64,000 nucleotides of DNA from the NCBI RefSeq assembly GCF_900087015.1, contig NZ_FLKP01000002.1, positions 372,001 through 436,000 on the forward strand. The letters run 5' to 3'. The DNA comes from Christensenella timonensis (lineage in GTDB: Bacteria; Bacillota; Clostridia; Christensenellales; Christensenellaceae). The translations under genes and the position numbers were made by a program. Shown piece by piece: positions 1-8,584 of the stretch. The notes under the pieces were generated by a model that saw only the letters and a list, made by a program, of their open reading frames with translations, had not been told where the DNA came from and ran no database searches. The stretch's first letter is position 1; each line of letters opens with the position of its first letter.

Positions 1-483
1 AGCCTTGCAAAAGCGGTAGCGGACGGCCAGGACATACAGGCGCGCGAAGACGTGGCGCTTGCGAACTCGCTTGCAGGTATGGTGGAATCCACCTCGGGCT
101 GTATTTCCGAACACAGCTTAGAGCACGCTTTGAGCGCCTATCACCATAACCTCGAGCATGGCGCGGGCCTGATCGCAATCAGCCGGGAATATTACGCCTT
201 CTTCGCACGGACAGGGCAATGCGAGCAGCGTATGATCGACATGGCAAAAGCGCTTGGCAGGGCCGATGCAACCTCCTCTATGGATTTCGTAGATGCATTG
301 GTTGAGCTGCAAAAGGCATGCGGCGTGGATGATATCAAGCTAAGCGAATACGGCGTCACCGAGGAGGAATTGCCCAAATGCGTACAAAACGCGCGAGAGA
401 CAATGGGCGGACTGTTTGAGGTCGATCCGGTGGAGTTAAGCGATGAGGATGCGCTTGCGATCTACCAAAAATCTTTCCGTTAA
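1..483 (+). CDS. Iron-containing alcohol dehydrogenase, C-terminal part (5' end outside window)
   Basis: The frame is open from the first base, so the gene enters from the left; about 160 C-terminal residues are visible. The helical, His-rich stretch with SEHSLEHALSAYHHNLEHG followed by a GAGLI segment is typical of the C-terminal all-helical domain of group III, Fe2+-dependent alcohol dehydrogenases, in which the metal-binding histidines lie. The family oxidises alcohols or reduces aldehydes with NAD(P). The substrate cannot be told from this part. An internal GTG at 52 is not a real start because the family similarity continues upstream of it. A strong terminator follows directly, so this is the last gene of its transcript. 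Confidence 0.85.
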   Translation, partial: SLAKAVADGQDIQAREDVALANSLAGMVESTSGCISEHSLEHALSAYHHNLEHGAGLIAISREYYAFFARTGQCEQRMIDMAKALGRADATSSMDFVDALVELQKACGVDDIKLSEYGVTEEELPKCVQNARETMGGLFEVDPVELSDEDALAIYQKSFR

Positions 484-497
484 ACTGCGGATGGACG

Positions 498-525
498 GAG
501 GCTCCTTTGACGGAGCCTCTTTTTT
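498..525 (+). terminator. Intrinsic terminator after the alcohol dehydrogenase
   Basis: Eight-base-pair perfect stem GAGGCTCC/GGAGCCTC (498-505 with 512-519), six-base loop, then a run of T. Confidence 0.9.
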
Positions 526-625
526 CGCGCTTTGTTTTTAAGTTGTTTTTAAAAAGGAAAAGTGCTAACATAAATATAACCGAATGACTTTTGAGGTATA
601 CTGAGAAGAAACGGCTATTCGCAGA

Positions 626-2734
626 GTGAAAAAAACTATGAAACAAGAAGAGAAAAATGTGTCCGATTTTTCAGCCGATGAATACAGCCTGCTGATGAAT
701 TCTTTCGGCGCCAGCGTGAGCAAGCATTTGCTGGACGAGCACTATACCGTCGTCTGGGCGAACGATCGTTATTACGAGATGTTCGGCTATACCAAGGAAG
801 AGTATGAATCGCTTTTCCACAACCAGTGCGATCTGTTTTTCAAACATAATCCGAAGGATTGGCAGGACATGGTGGAGTATATCACCGAGGTCTTTTCTAC
901 CGGTGCGACGCGGTATGAATATGTCTGCCGGATGCCCCACCGCAGCGGAAAAAAACTGTGGATCAAGCTGGTCGGCAACCTCACGGGAGAGATCGTAAAT
1001 GGTTGTCCGATCTCTTATTCTGTGATGATGGATATCACCGAGCAGATGCAGCTCCAGGTCGAACAGACCATTACCTACAACAATTTTCCGGGGCTGATCG
1101 CCAAATATAAAATAACCGAAAGCGGTATTTGGTTTATTGACGCAAACACCAAATATTTCCAGAAGCTAAAACGACATTCCGATTTTTCCCTTGCCGACCT
1201 GACGCCGGAAAGCGGCCTTGGCGCTATCGTTCCTCTTTGGCCGGATATCCGCCAGGGGAAACCGATATCCTTTACCATCTCCCCGCCCGGCGTTGACGGA
1301 AAGCCGCTTTATATGCGTGTAACGGCCGAATGTGTGGATTGGGAAAAAGAGGATCCCGTTTATCTTTTGATTTACGACGACATCACGCAGCTCACCGAGC
1401 AGCAGGAGCTTTTGCAGCAAACCAATATCGAGCTGGAGAGGCTCGCCTACGAGGATCCTGTTACAGGCGGCATGAACCGTATGCGGTTCGATATGGTCGC
1501 CGGCGAAGCGATCCGCCGTGCAAGCGCGGGTTCGTACGCGCTCGTGTGGCTCAATATGCAACGGTTCAAGCTGATCAACGACATTGCCGGAAACGAAATG
1601 GGCGACTCTGTCCTGCGTTACGTATACGAAAAAATCAGCCTGTATCTGCAGGAGGGGGAGTTTCTTGCGCGGATCACCGCCGATAATTATTCCCTGCTGA
1701 TAAGAAATGCAGACGACGCGACGATCCGGAACCGGATAGGTGAAATTGTTACAGAGGTAAACCATTTCAATCAGCAGCGTAAAAACCAATATTTCCTTCC
1801 TTTTACCGCGGGTATCTACCGCATCGACGACCCGTCTCTTGAGATCACGCAGATACAGGACCGGGCGCACGTAGCACGCAAGGCGATCCGCAAAAAAGAA
1901 ACAGACAGCCTGTACAGCCTCCGCTTCTACAGCGAAGCTGACCGTAAAAAACTTGTCATTGAAAAGAATATAGAAAACAAGATGCATGCAGCGTTGGAGA
2001 ATCATGAATTTGAAATATACCTGCAGCCAAAATTCTCGCTTAAGGATAACCGGATTTCCGGAGCCGAGGCGCTCGTACGGTGGAACGACCCGAAACGGGG
2101 GATGATCCCTCCAAACGAGTTCATTTCGGTCTTTGAAAAAAACGGGTTCATTGTGGAGCTCGACCGTTATATGATGGAAAGCGTATGCGCGCTGCTGCGT
2201 TCATGGATCAAACGGGGGCTTGCGCCCATTCCCGTCTCGGTCAATGTTTCCCGCATCCATTTTGTGATGCCGGATTTTATACAATCCTATGCCGATATTT
2301 GTAAGAAATATGATGTCCCGACAGATTTGATCGAGATCGAAGTTACGGAGACTACTGTTTTTGAGGATCCCGACGCCTTTTCGAAGATTGTCGAACAGAT
2401 CCACAAGTATGGATTCTCCTGCTCTATGGACGATTTCGGCAGCGGTTATTCCTCTCTCAATGTACTAAAGGATATTTATGTGGATACGCTGAAGCTGGAT
2501 CGGGCGTTTTTCAGCTCAGAGCAGATGGACAACCCACGCGAGTGCGATGTCATCGCCGCCGCGGTCAATCTCGCCAAAAGTCTCCAAATCAAATCTGTTG
2601 CCGAGGGTGTGGAAACTTCTGCGCAGGCGGATTTCCTGCGGAGCATCGAATGTGACATGATCCAGGGCTTTGTATTCTCGCGTCCGATCCCTGTGGACGA
2701 GTTTGAAAAGCAGCTGTTTGGCGAAGCAGTATAA
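626..2734 (+). CDS. PAS-PAS-GGDEF(degenerate)-EAL cyclic-di-GMP phosphodiesterase
   Basis: Cytosolic signalling protein of about 700 residues with no membrane segment. Residues about 28-140 form a PAS domain, about 150-255 a second PAS-like domain, 272-430 a GGDEF domain and 455-690 an EAL domain. The GGDEF signature is replaced by ITADNY (residues 350-355), so cyclase activity is unlikely. The EAL domain keeps its catalytic motifs: EALVRW at 481, the VNVSR and EVTET metal-ligand motifs, DDFGSGYSS, a KLDRAF lysine motif and VAEGVET. The likely role is sensory hydrolysis of c-di-GMP. The start is uncertain: GTG 626, ATG 638 or GTG 659 are all possible and none has a strong ribosome binding site. 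A terminator shared with pepF follows. Confidence 0.88.
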   Translation: MKKTMKQEEKNVSDFSADEYSLLMNSFGASVSKHLLDEHYTVVWANDRYYEMFGYTKEEYESLFHNQCDLFFKHNPKDWQDMVEYITEVFSTGATRYEYVCRMPHRSGKKLWIKLVGNLTGEIVNGCPISYSVMMDITEQMQLQVEQTITYNNFPGLIAKYKITESGIWFIDANTKYFQKLKRHSDFSLADLTPESGLGAIVPLWPDIRQGKPISFTISPPGVDGKPLYMRVTAECVDWEKEDPVYLLIYDDITQLTEQQELLQQTNIELERLAYEDPVTGGMNRMRFDMVAGEAIRRASAGSYALVWLNMQRFKLINDIAGNEMGDSVLRYVYEKISLYLQEGEFLARITADNYSLLIRNADDATIRNRIGEIVTEVNHFNQQRKNQYFLPFTAGIYRIDDPSLEITQIQDRAHVARKAIRKKETDSLYSLRFYSEADRKKLVIEKNIENKMHAALENHEFEIYLQPKFSLKDNRISGAEALVRWNDPKRGMIPPNEFISVFEKNGFIVELDRYMMESVCALLRSWIKRGLAPIPVSVNVSRIHFVMPDFIQSYADICKKYDVPTDLIEIEVTETTVFEDPDAFSKIVEQIHKYGFSCSMDDFGSGYSSLNVLKDIYVDTLKLDRAFFSSEQMDNPRECDVIAAAVNLAKSLQIKSVAEGVETSAQADFLRSIECDMIQGFVFSRPIPVDEFEKQLFGEAV

Positions 2735-2743
2735 AACCGCACC

Positions 2744-2776
2744 AAAAAAGAGACTGCAGGATGCAGCCTCTTTTTT
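2744..2776. terminator. Bidirectional terminator between EAL gene and pepF
   Basis: A-tract, hairpin with CTGCA/TGCAG core and GAG/CTC extension around one mismatch, three-base loop, then a T-tract. It works in both directions between two convergent genes. Confidence 0.8.
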
Positions 2777-2790
2777 ATATCCCTATTTTT

Positions 2791-4668
2791 TCAGATCGTC
2801 TGCTCAAATTCTGTGAGCGCCTTATCAAATTCACTCATGCATACGTCGACCGGACCGCCGCTTGCAAGGTCGACATGGGCGATCTTTAGAAGTTCCAAAG
2901 GATGGTCGCTGCCGCCTGAAGAGAGGAAGCGGATATAATCCCTGACCGCGTTTTTCTTGCCGGATAAAATATCCGACGCGATCTGCACCGCGCACGAGAA
3001 TCCTGTCGCATATTTATAAACGTAAAACGCGTTATAAAAATGCGGGATACGCGACCATTCATACGAAATGATGTCGTCGCGTTGCATCTGCGGCCCGTAA
3101 TAGAGCGCGTTCAGGTCGCCATACATCTGGCACAGCACCTCATGCGTCAGCGCCTGCCCCTGCTCCACGGCGCTGTGCGTCATTTTTTCAAATTCGGCGA
3201 ACATCGTCTGGCGCACTACCGTGGTGCGGAACTGGTCCAGATAATGGTTGAGCACATATTTACGCGCCTTCTTATCCGTGACCGTATCCAGCAAATGGTG
3301 CGTGAGCAATATCTCGTTGACCGTGCTGGCCACCTCTGCAACGAATATCTCGTAACCCGCCTTTGCTTCGCTCTGGTATTTGTTGGAATGGTAGGTGTGC
3401 ATCGCATGCCCCAATTCGTGTGCGATGGTAAATACGCTGTCAAGGTCGCCGCGGTGGTTTAACAGCACATACGGATGCACGCCGTAAACGCCCCATGAAT
3501 AGGCGCCGCTCGTTTTGCCCGGCGTTTCGTATACGTCGATCCAGCCTGTGTCCTGCGCCTCCTGCAACAGGCTCGCATAGTCGTCGCCGAGGACGGCCAG
3601 CCCCTGTTTCACCATCTCCATGGACTGCTCGTAAGAATATTCGCCGTGCGTTTCTTCCGCGAGCGGCGTATAGATATCGTACATGTAAAGCTCGTCTAAT
3701 TTGAGCGCTTTTTTGCGTACATCCACGTAGCGGTACATGGTGGGCAGGTTTTTGTGGATCGTTTCGATCAGGTTATCGTAAAGCGACACCGGCACATTAT
3801 CCGAAAACAACGACTTTTCGAGCGCACTGCCATATTTGCGCGCCCGCGCATAAAAGACGTCCTTTTTGACGCTCGCGGAATAGGCCGCGCTGATCGTGTT
3901 GATCATACCCTGATAGGATTTATAGTAAATCTTGTAGGTGTTCTTGCGCACCTCGCGGTCCGGGCTTTGCATCATCACGATATATTTGCCGTGCGAAAGA
4001 GCCACCCGTTTGCCGTTTGCGTCCTTCACGCTGCCGAATTTTAAGTCGGCGTTATCGATCATCGTAAAAATATCCTTGGGCGCGCCTGCGATATCCGCGC
4101 TCATGGAGAGTAATTTTTCCTCTTTGCCGGAAAGCACGTGCTCTCTGCTGCGGATGAGCTCCCTTAACATAAAATCGTAATCCGCCAGCTTGTCGTTGCC
4201 TTTTACATTATTGTCGCACTTCTTGCAATGCCCGCCTTTTTTACACGTTTTGGGATCGCGGCCGTGCTTGCAGTGGTCTTTCGCACTCTCGATGTATCCT
4301 TCGAGCACTCCCGGCTTTAGGGCCAGCAAGGTGGGGTTCACAAACGAAAGTGCGCTGCCGAGGCGTACGTTTATGTCCATCGCGCGCGCGGTCATCGCCT
4401 GGTAAGTTGTATTGGAGTTGTTTTCGTCGCGGCGCATGCGCGCGTACACGAACAGGTTGCCCGCGATATGCTCCATCTTTTCCATCGCTTTCAAAGCTTT
4501 GGCGAGGCTCTTCGCATCCTTAGCCAGCGTCTTTTTGATGTCCGGTATCCCCTTCATCAGCTCTTCAAGGGCCGCATAATCTTCTTCCCACGCCCCGTCC
4601 GACGGATAAATATCTTCCAGCACCCATTTATATTGTTTTTCTATTTGGTCTCTTGTCTTTTCACTCAT
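2791..4668 (-). CDS. pepF: Oligoendopeptidase F (M3 family) with Cys/His-rich insertion
   Basis: Zinc metallopeptidase that cleaves short peptides in the cytoplasm. The M3 signature HELGHAMH is present (His417, Glu418, His421), and the third ligand is probably Glu445 in the AEVAST segment. The 625-residue length is slightly above the usual roughly 600. The extra length comes mainly from residues about 131-160 between the N-terminal helical lobe and the conserved DYDFMLRELIR segment. This stretch contains Cys133, Cys142, Cys148, Cys151 and three His, and looks like a small metal-binding knuckle not normally present in PepF. The ATG has a good upstream GGAGAT. The gene is last in a minus-strand cluster, 57 bases after the UPF0210 gene, and ends at a bidirectional terminator. 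Confidence 0.93.
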   Translation of the reverse strand: MSEKTRDQIEKQYKWVLEDIYPSDGAWEEDYAALEELMKGIPDIKKTLAKDAKSLAKALKAMEKMEHIAGNLFVYARMRRDENNSNTTYQAMTARAMDINVRLGSALSFVNPTLLALKPGVLEGYIESAKDHCKHGRDPKTCKKGGHCKKCDNNVKGNDKLADYDFMLRELIRSREHVLSGKEEKLLSMSADIAGAPKDIFTMIDNADLKFGSVKDANGKRVALSHGKYIVMMQSPDREVRKNTYKIYYKSYQGMINTISAAYSASVKKDVFYARARKYGSALEKSLFSDNVPVSLYDNLIETIHKNLPTMYRYVDVRKKALKLDELYMYDIYTPLAEETHGEYSYEQSMEMVKQGLAVLGDDYASLLQEAQDTGWIDVYETPGKTSGAYSWGVYGVHPYVLLNHRGDLDSVFTIAHELGHAMHTYHSNKYQSEAKAGYEIFVAEVASTVNEILLTHHLLDTVTDKKARKYVLNHYLDQFRTTVVRQTMFAEFEKMTHSAVEQGQALTHEVLCQMYGDLNALYYGPQMQRDDIISYEWSRIPHFYNAFYVYKYATGFSCAVQIASDILSGKKNAVRDYIRFLSSGGSDHPLELLKIAHVDLASGGPVDVCMSEFDKALTEFEQTI

Positions 4669-4725
4669 CCTTTTATCTCCTTTTCCTGAGATAATAATAA
4701 CCTCTTTCCTGCCGCGCGTAACGCG

Positions 4726-6078
4726 TCAATTCCTCTGTGCGTGCAGCGGCGCGGGGATCCTGCCGCCGCGTTCGATAAACTCCTTGGGGGAATTCGTATG
4801 ATACGGCATGATGGGCGCACGCCCCAGAAGGCCGCCAAAGCTTACGGATTCGCCCACCTTCTTTTTCGGAACGGGGATCAGGCGCACCGCCGTTGTCTTG
4901 GTATTGACCATGCCGATCGCCGCTTCGTCTGCGATGATCGCCGCGATCACATAATCCGGCGTGTCACCGGGAAGCGCGATCATATCCAGCCCCACCGAGC
5001 ATACGCACGTCATCGCCTCCAGCTTGGAAAGCGTCAGGGCGCCCGTTTCCACCGCGTGGATCATGCCCGCGTCCTCGCTTACGGGTATAAACGCGCCCGA
5101 AAGACCGCCCACATGCGAGGAAGCCATGATGCCGCCCTTTTTGACCGCGTCGTTTAAAAGCGCGAGCGCTGCCGTCGTGCCGTGCGCGCCGCAGGTTTCC
5201 AGTCCCATTTCCTCCAGGATATACGCGACGCTGTCGCCGATCGCGGGCGTTGGCGCCAGCGATAAATCGACGATGCCAAAGGGAACGCCCAGCCTGCGGC
5301 TTGCTTCGCGTGCAACTAGCTGTCCCATACGCGTGATATTGAAGGCCGTGCGCTTGATCGTGTCCGCGATCTCATCAAACGGCTGTCCTTTTTTATTTTC
5401 CAGCGCGACTTTCACAACGCCCGGGCCGGATACGCCTACGTTGATCACGCAGTCTCCCTCGCCCGTGCCGTGGAACGCCCCCGCCATGAAGGGATTATCT
5501 TCCACCGCATTTGCGAATACGACCAGCTTGGCAGCGCCGATGCCGTCACGATCCGCGGTCAGCTCCGCGCTCTTTTTGATGATGCGCCCCATGTGCGCGA
5601 CCTCGTCCATATTGATGCCCGCGCGCGTGGTGCCGATATTCACGGAGGAGCACACGAGGTCGGTCTGCGCCAGCGCCTCCGGGATCGTATCGATAAATTC
5701 CTTTTCTGCCTGTGTCGCCGCCTTTTGGACAAACGCGGAATATCCGCCGATGAAGTCCACGCCCACCTCTTTTGCGGCCTTGTCCATCGCCTTTGCAAAC
5801 AGTACATAGTCCCCGCAGCCCTGCGAAATCAGCGATATGGGCGTCACGGATATCCGTTTATTGACGATCGGGATGCCAAACTCACCCTCGATCGCTTCTC
5901 CCGTGGGCACCAAATACCTTGCCTGCCGCACAATCTTTTCGTACACGCGCTGCGCGCCTGTTTTTGCGTCGCCGCCCACACAATCCAAAAGCGAGATACC
6001 CATCGTGATGGTGCGGATATCGAGGTTTTGTTTGGAGATCATATCTATCGTTTTTAGTATATCTTTTTGATTTATCAT
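4726..6078 (-). CDS. PFL family protein (UPF0210/DUF711)
   Basis: 450 residues matching the UPF0210 family over its whole length. Typical features are the N-terminal [10 protein letters not shown] segment, glycine-rich [10 protein letters not shown] and the [20 protein letters not shown] stretch near the C-terminus. The family shares the glycyl-radical pyruvate formate-lyase fold but is not known to carry a radical Gly, and its biochemical function is unsettled. It is almost always next to a small ACT-domain protein, as here, where the ACT gene ends 14 bases upstream. The two products probably act together, with the ACT domain sensing a small ligand such as an amino acid; that is an inference. 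Confidence 0.92.
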   Translation of the reverse strand: MINQKDILKTIDMISKQNLDIRTITMGISLLDCVGGDAKTGAQRVYEKIVRQARYLVPTGEAIEGEFGIPIVNKRISVTPISLISQGCGDYVLFAKAMDKAAKEVGVDFIGGYSAFVQKAATQAEKEFIDTIPEALAQTDLVCSSVNIGTTRAGINMDEVAHMGRIIKKSAELTADRDGIGAAKLVVFANAVEDNPFMAGAFHGTGEGDCVINVGVSGPGVVKVALENKKGQPFDEIADTIKRTAFNITRMGQLVAREASRRLGVPFGIVDLSLAPTPAIGDSVAYILEEMGLETCGAHGTTAALALLNDAVKKGGIMASSHVGGLSGAFIPVSEDAGMIHAVETGALTLSKLEAMTCVCSVGLDMIALPGDTPDYVIAAIIADEAAIGMVNTKTTAVRLIPVPKKKVGESVSFGGLLGRAPIMPYHTNSPKEFIERGGRIPAPLHAQRN

Positions 6079-6092
6079 ATTGCGCCCGCCCC

Positions 6093-6365
6093 TTATATCC
6101 TGTGCATACTGTTGAATATCTCTTCGCGCATCAGGCGGACTTCCAGCCCGATCTCCTCTCCCGCAGCTTCAAGCATCGTTTTGAGCTGCTCAAAAGATGC
6201 ATTCAATGCGGAAAGGTCAATCAGCATCGTCATGGCAAAGTACTCGTCGCGCAGCACTGTCTGCGTGATGTCGAGGATATTCGCATTCACTTCGTATAGG
6301 GTATTCGATACTTTGGCAATGATGCCCGGCTTATCGTGTCCGAGGACGCTTACGATCGCTCTCAT
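6093..6365 (-). CDS. ACT domain protein (UPF0237)
   Basis: 90 residues forming a single ACT fold: the start [20 protein letters not shown] is the standard ligand-binding N-terminal strand-loop of the UPF0237 family. It has no catalytic domain. It lies between the membrane protein gene (26 bases upstream) and the UPF0210 gene (14 bases downstream) and is presumably co-transcribed with both. Expected role: a regulatory partner of the UPF0210 protein. Confidence 0.92.
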   Translation of the reverse strand: MRAIVSVLGHDKPGIIAKVSNTLYEVNANILDITQTVLRDEYFAMTMLIDLSALNASFEQLKTMLEAAGEEIGLEVRLMREEIFNSMHRI

Positions 6366-6391
6366 GTTCGTTTCATTCTCCTTTTATCGTT

Positions 6392-7315
6392 TCAAGCATG
6401 ATCCCGCTCTTTGCGCGGGTACTTTTTTTCATATTCATATTTGGCGTTCTTGTAGGTATGGTAAGTGAACGCATACCAAAACGGGAAGATCAGCGTGACG
6501 ATCACGATGGCCGCAAGAGCGAGCAGGATGACGAATATCATCAGCGGGTTTTGCAGCGCGAGCATCGGATCCACAAGGTAGAGCTCATACAGTTCTTTGA
6601 AGGGCAGCTGCGACAGCCAGTTGACGACCACGCCGCCCAGCGCTACGATGGCCGCAGCCGTTAAAATACGTGTGAAATTTCCCCAGAAATTTCCCAGGAA
6701 CGCGTAGCGGTAAGACGTGAACACCGCGCCAAAGCCCGCCTTGCCCTGGATCGCCACCGTGTAGGGCACGAACACGATACCAAACAAGATGAACAGCGCG
6801 GCAACCGCCAGCAATACCACTGCCACGATCTCGCCTGCCGAAAGTGTGTTTTGGAGGACGCCGTCTACAAACGCGCCTGTCCCGACCACGCAGCCGATGA
6901 GCACAACGACAGGGACAAGCAGCGCAATGATCGCAAAATACGACCGGAGCATACTGCCGTAGCGCTTCTTTGCGTGCGCCGCCGCATCCTGAAAGGTGAT
7001 TTCCCTGTTATGGTAATCGCTGTCGATCACATATACCACGTTGGAAACCATGAGCGGCGACAAAAAGAGAGCGATGCACAGTACGATCCCCAGGATAGAG
7101 AGCACGGAGCTCAAACTGCTGCCGCCTGTCTGTGAAAGCGTCAGCAAAAGCGAGCGCGCCACAGAAACCGTGCCCGGCATCGTGAAAAACATCAGCGGGA
7201 CGAGCAGTACAAGCTGGAACAACAACAGCGGCACAAACAGCTTCCCAAAATTTTTCCTGTAGGCATACGCGGATTTCCGGAACATCTCGCGAAACCCCAT
7301 CGGTAATTGATTCAT
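6392..7315 (-). CDS. Polytopic membrane protein of unknown function
   Basis: 307 residues with about six hydrophobic segments (roughly residues 25-45, 70-92, 125-147, 160-185, 213-232 and 260-285) and a basic C-terminal tail ending in a KYEYEKKYPRKERDHA-like cytoplasmic segment. I do not recognise the family with certainty; the alternation of long helices with short charged loops is like the DUF624 or DUF975-type membrane proteins of Firmicutes. The frame is open further upstream to 7465, but the ATG at 7315 has a GAGGGG ribosome binding site and the upstream extension is Arg/Ser-rich and overlaps the LOG gene. It lies in the queT-LOG-ACT-UPF0210-pepF cluster. Confidence 0.75.
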   Translation of the reverse strand: MNQLPMGFREMFRKSAYAYRKNFGKLFVPLLLFQLVLLVPLMFFTMPGTVSVARSLLLTLSQTGGSSLSSVLSILGIVLCIALFLSPLMVSNVVYVIDSDYHNREITFQDAAAHAKKRYGSMLRSYFAIIALLVPVVVLIGCVVGTGAFVDGVLQNTLSAGEIVAVVLLAVAALFILFGIVFVPYTVAIQGKAGFGAVFTSYRYAFLGNFWGNFTRILTAAAIVALGGVVVNWLSQLPFKELYELYLVDPMLALQNPLMIFVILLALAAIVIVTLIFPFWYAFTYHTYKNAKYEYEKKYPRKERDHA

Positions 7316-7340
7316 TTCTGACCCCTCAACGCGGCCCGCC

Positions 7341-7925
7341 TTACGGGGCATCCGGCGTAAACCACTTGCTCCCCATGGCCTGGTATTTGTAATTTTTGAT
7401 CGCGTCGACCGCCTCCCCGGGCGTTTTGACGACCTCGTAGACACTGAGCGCCTCTTCCTTGGCAAACCTCTGCGCTACGCTTTTTTCAAACATGGCGATC
7501 ATCTCGTCGTAAAAACCGTTGGTATTTAAAATGACAATCGCTTTTTCATGCCGTTTCAGCTGCTTTAAGGTAATGACCTCGCACAGCTCCTCAAATGTAC
7601 CGAAGCCGCCCGCCGTCACAATGAACGCATCGGCCATTTCTTCCATCACGAACTTGCGCTCGCGCATGGACGGGGAAACGATGAGCTCGTCGCAATCCTC
7701 AAACGGGATACCCGGCAGGTTCATGAACTCCGGAAGCACGCCCGTGATCCGTCCGCCGGCGGATTTTACGCCGCGTGCCGCATGCCCCATCATACCCATA
7801 TCCCCTGCGCCGAAAACCATCTCCCATCCATTTTCGGCAATCAGCTTTCCCACCAGAAAAGCGTCGTCAAAATAGCTTTGATCCAGCACCGAGGAAGAGG
7901 ATCCGAATACGCATATCTTTTTCAT
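7341..7925 (-). CDS. LOG-family nucleotide phosphoribohydrolase (TIGR00730, YvdD-like)
   Basis: 194 residues with a Rossmann fold. Members hydrolyse the N-glycosidic bond of nucleoside 5'-monophosphates (AMP or cytokinin riboside monophosphate), releasing base and ribose 5-phosphate. The first glycine-rich motif appears as GAGDMGMMG (residues 39-47). The family PGGxGTxxE motif is present as AGGFGTFEE (105-113): the catalytic Glu113 is kept but Pro is replaced by Ala. The conserved Arg-Lys pair RERK lies at 88-91. It is preceded by queT (22-base gap) and followed by the membrane protein, so it is probably the second gene of an operon. Confidence 0.87.
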   Translation of the reverse strand: MKKICVFGSSSSVLDQSYFDDAFLVGKLIAENGWEMVFGAGDMGMMGHAARGVKSAGGRITGVLPEFMNLPGIPFEDCDELIVSPSMRERKFVMEEMADAFIVTAGGFGTFEELCEVITLKQLKRHEKAIVILNTNGFYDEMIAMFEKSVAQRFAKEEALSVYEVVKTPGEAVDAIKNYKYQAMGSKWFTPDAP

Positions 7926-7947
7926 TGTTACACCCTTTCCTTTCGCA

Positions 7948-8442
7948 TTAAACCCTTTTGAAAATCGTCTTTTGGTAGCGCTTCAGCAAGAAGAAAAGCG
8001 GCATACCTATCGCGTAACAGGCGACCGCCTGCCCTGCACCTACGCTGAGAACGTTGACCCAGTAGGGAAACGGGGTCTGCCCCTGCGCCACCAGCACCCA
8101 CGCTACCAAAAACGCGTTGGCGACCACACTCGGCAGCGGCAGCAGCCATTTGCTTTTGTTGCGGATCAGCCAAGTGACCGTCGCGGCGAGAAGGGTCGCC
8201 AAGCTGCCGACCACGATATCCATGATCCCCAAGCCCACCGTATAAAGGTTTGCGAGCATACAGCCGATAAACAGCCCGGGCACCGCCGCAGGCGTGAAAA
8301 ACGGCAGCACACACAGCGCCTCTGAAATACGCACCTGCACGCTCCCGTAACTAAGCGGCGCCAAAAGCAGCGTCAGCGCCGCATAGATCGCGGCGATCAG
8401 GCTTGCCTCGCACAAATAACGTACCTTTGATGTCCCTTGCAT
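7948..8442 (-). CDS. queT: QueT-family transporter (queuosine precursor uptake)
   Basis: 164 residues, about five hydrophobic helices. The conserved N-terminal YGSVQVRISEALCVLPFF stretch and the LFIGCMLANLY helix mark the QueT family (DUF988), the substrate-binding S component of an ECF transporter thought to import queuine or preQ0/preQ1. The start was set at ATG 8442, which has a GAGGGG site at the right distance; longer in-frame starts have none. No preQ1 riboswitch was found in the roughly 140-base leader. It is the first gene of a minus-strand cluster and diverges from the PHP-domain gene. Confidence 0.88.
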   Translation of the reverse strand: MQGTSKVRYLCEASLIAAIYAALTLLLAPLSYGSVQVRISEALCVLPFFTPAAVPGLFIGCMLANLYTVGLGIMDIVVGSLATLLAATVTWLIRNKSKWLLPLPSVVANAFLVAWVLVAQGQTPFPYWVNVLSVGAGQAVACYAIGMPLFFLLKRYQKTIFKRV

Positions 8443-8475
8443 AGTTCCCCTCAACATTAAAATTAAATACAGTAT

Positions 8476-8484
8476 AGTATAGCA
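8476..8484 (-). promoter_or_regulatory. Extended -10 promoter of the queT cluster
   Basis: On the minus strand the sequence TGCTATACT gives an extended -10 element about 35 bases from the queT start. A weak TTTATT lies 16 bases upstream as a possible -35. Confidence 0.5.
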
Positions 8485-8516
8485 CATTTCCCGCGCGAAT
8501 AAAACCGCCATGCAGC

Positions 8517-8546
8517 TTGAACTTGTGCGCCCGGATAGTATATGAT
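8517..8546 (+). promoter_or_regulatory. Promoter of the PHP-domain gene
   Basis: TTGAAC (8517-8522), 18-base spacer, TATGAT (8541-8546), 38 bases before the start codon. It overlaps the leader region of the divergent queT promoter. Confidence 0.65.
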
Positions 8547-8584
8547 AAGGATAGAATTTTGAATTTTGGGAAGCGAGGCACACT

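Noticed and set aside
7316-7465. N-terminal extension of the membrane protein up to 7465
   Set aside because: Arg/Ser-rich, without similarity to a membrane protein, overlaps the LOG gene and lacks a ribosome binding site.
8443-8584. preQ1 riboswitch before queT
   Set aside because: No preQ1-I or II aptamer consensus could be recognised; only a promoter and ribosome binding site are seen.
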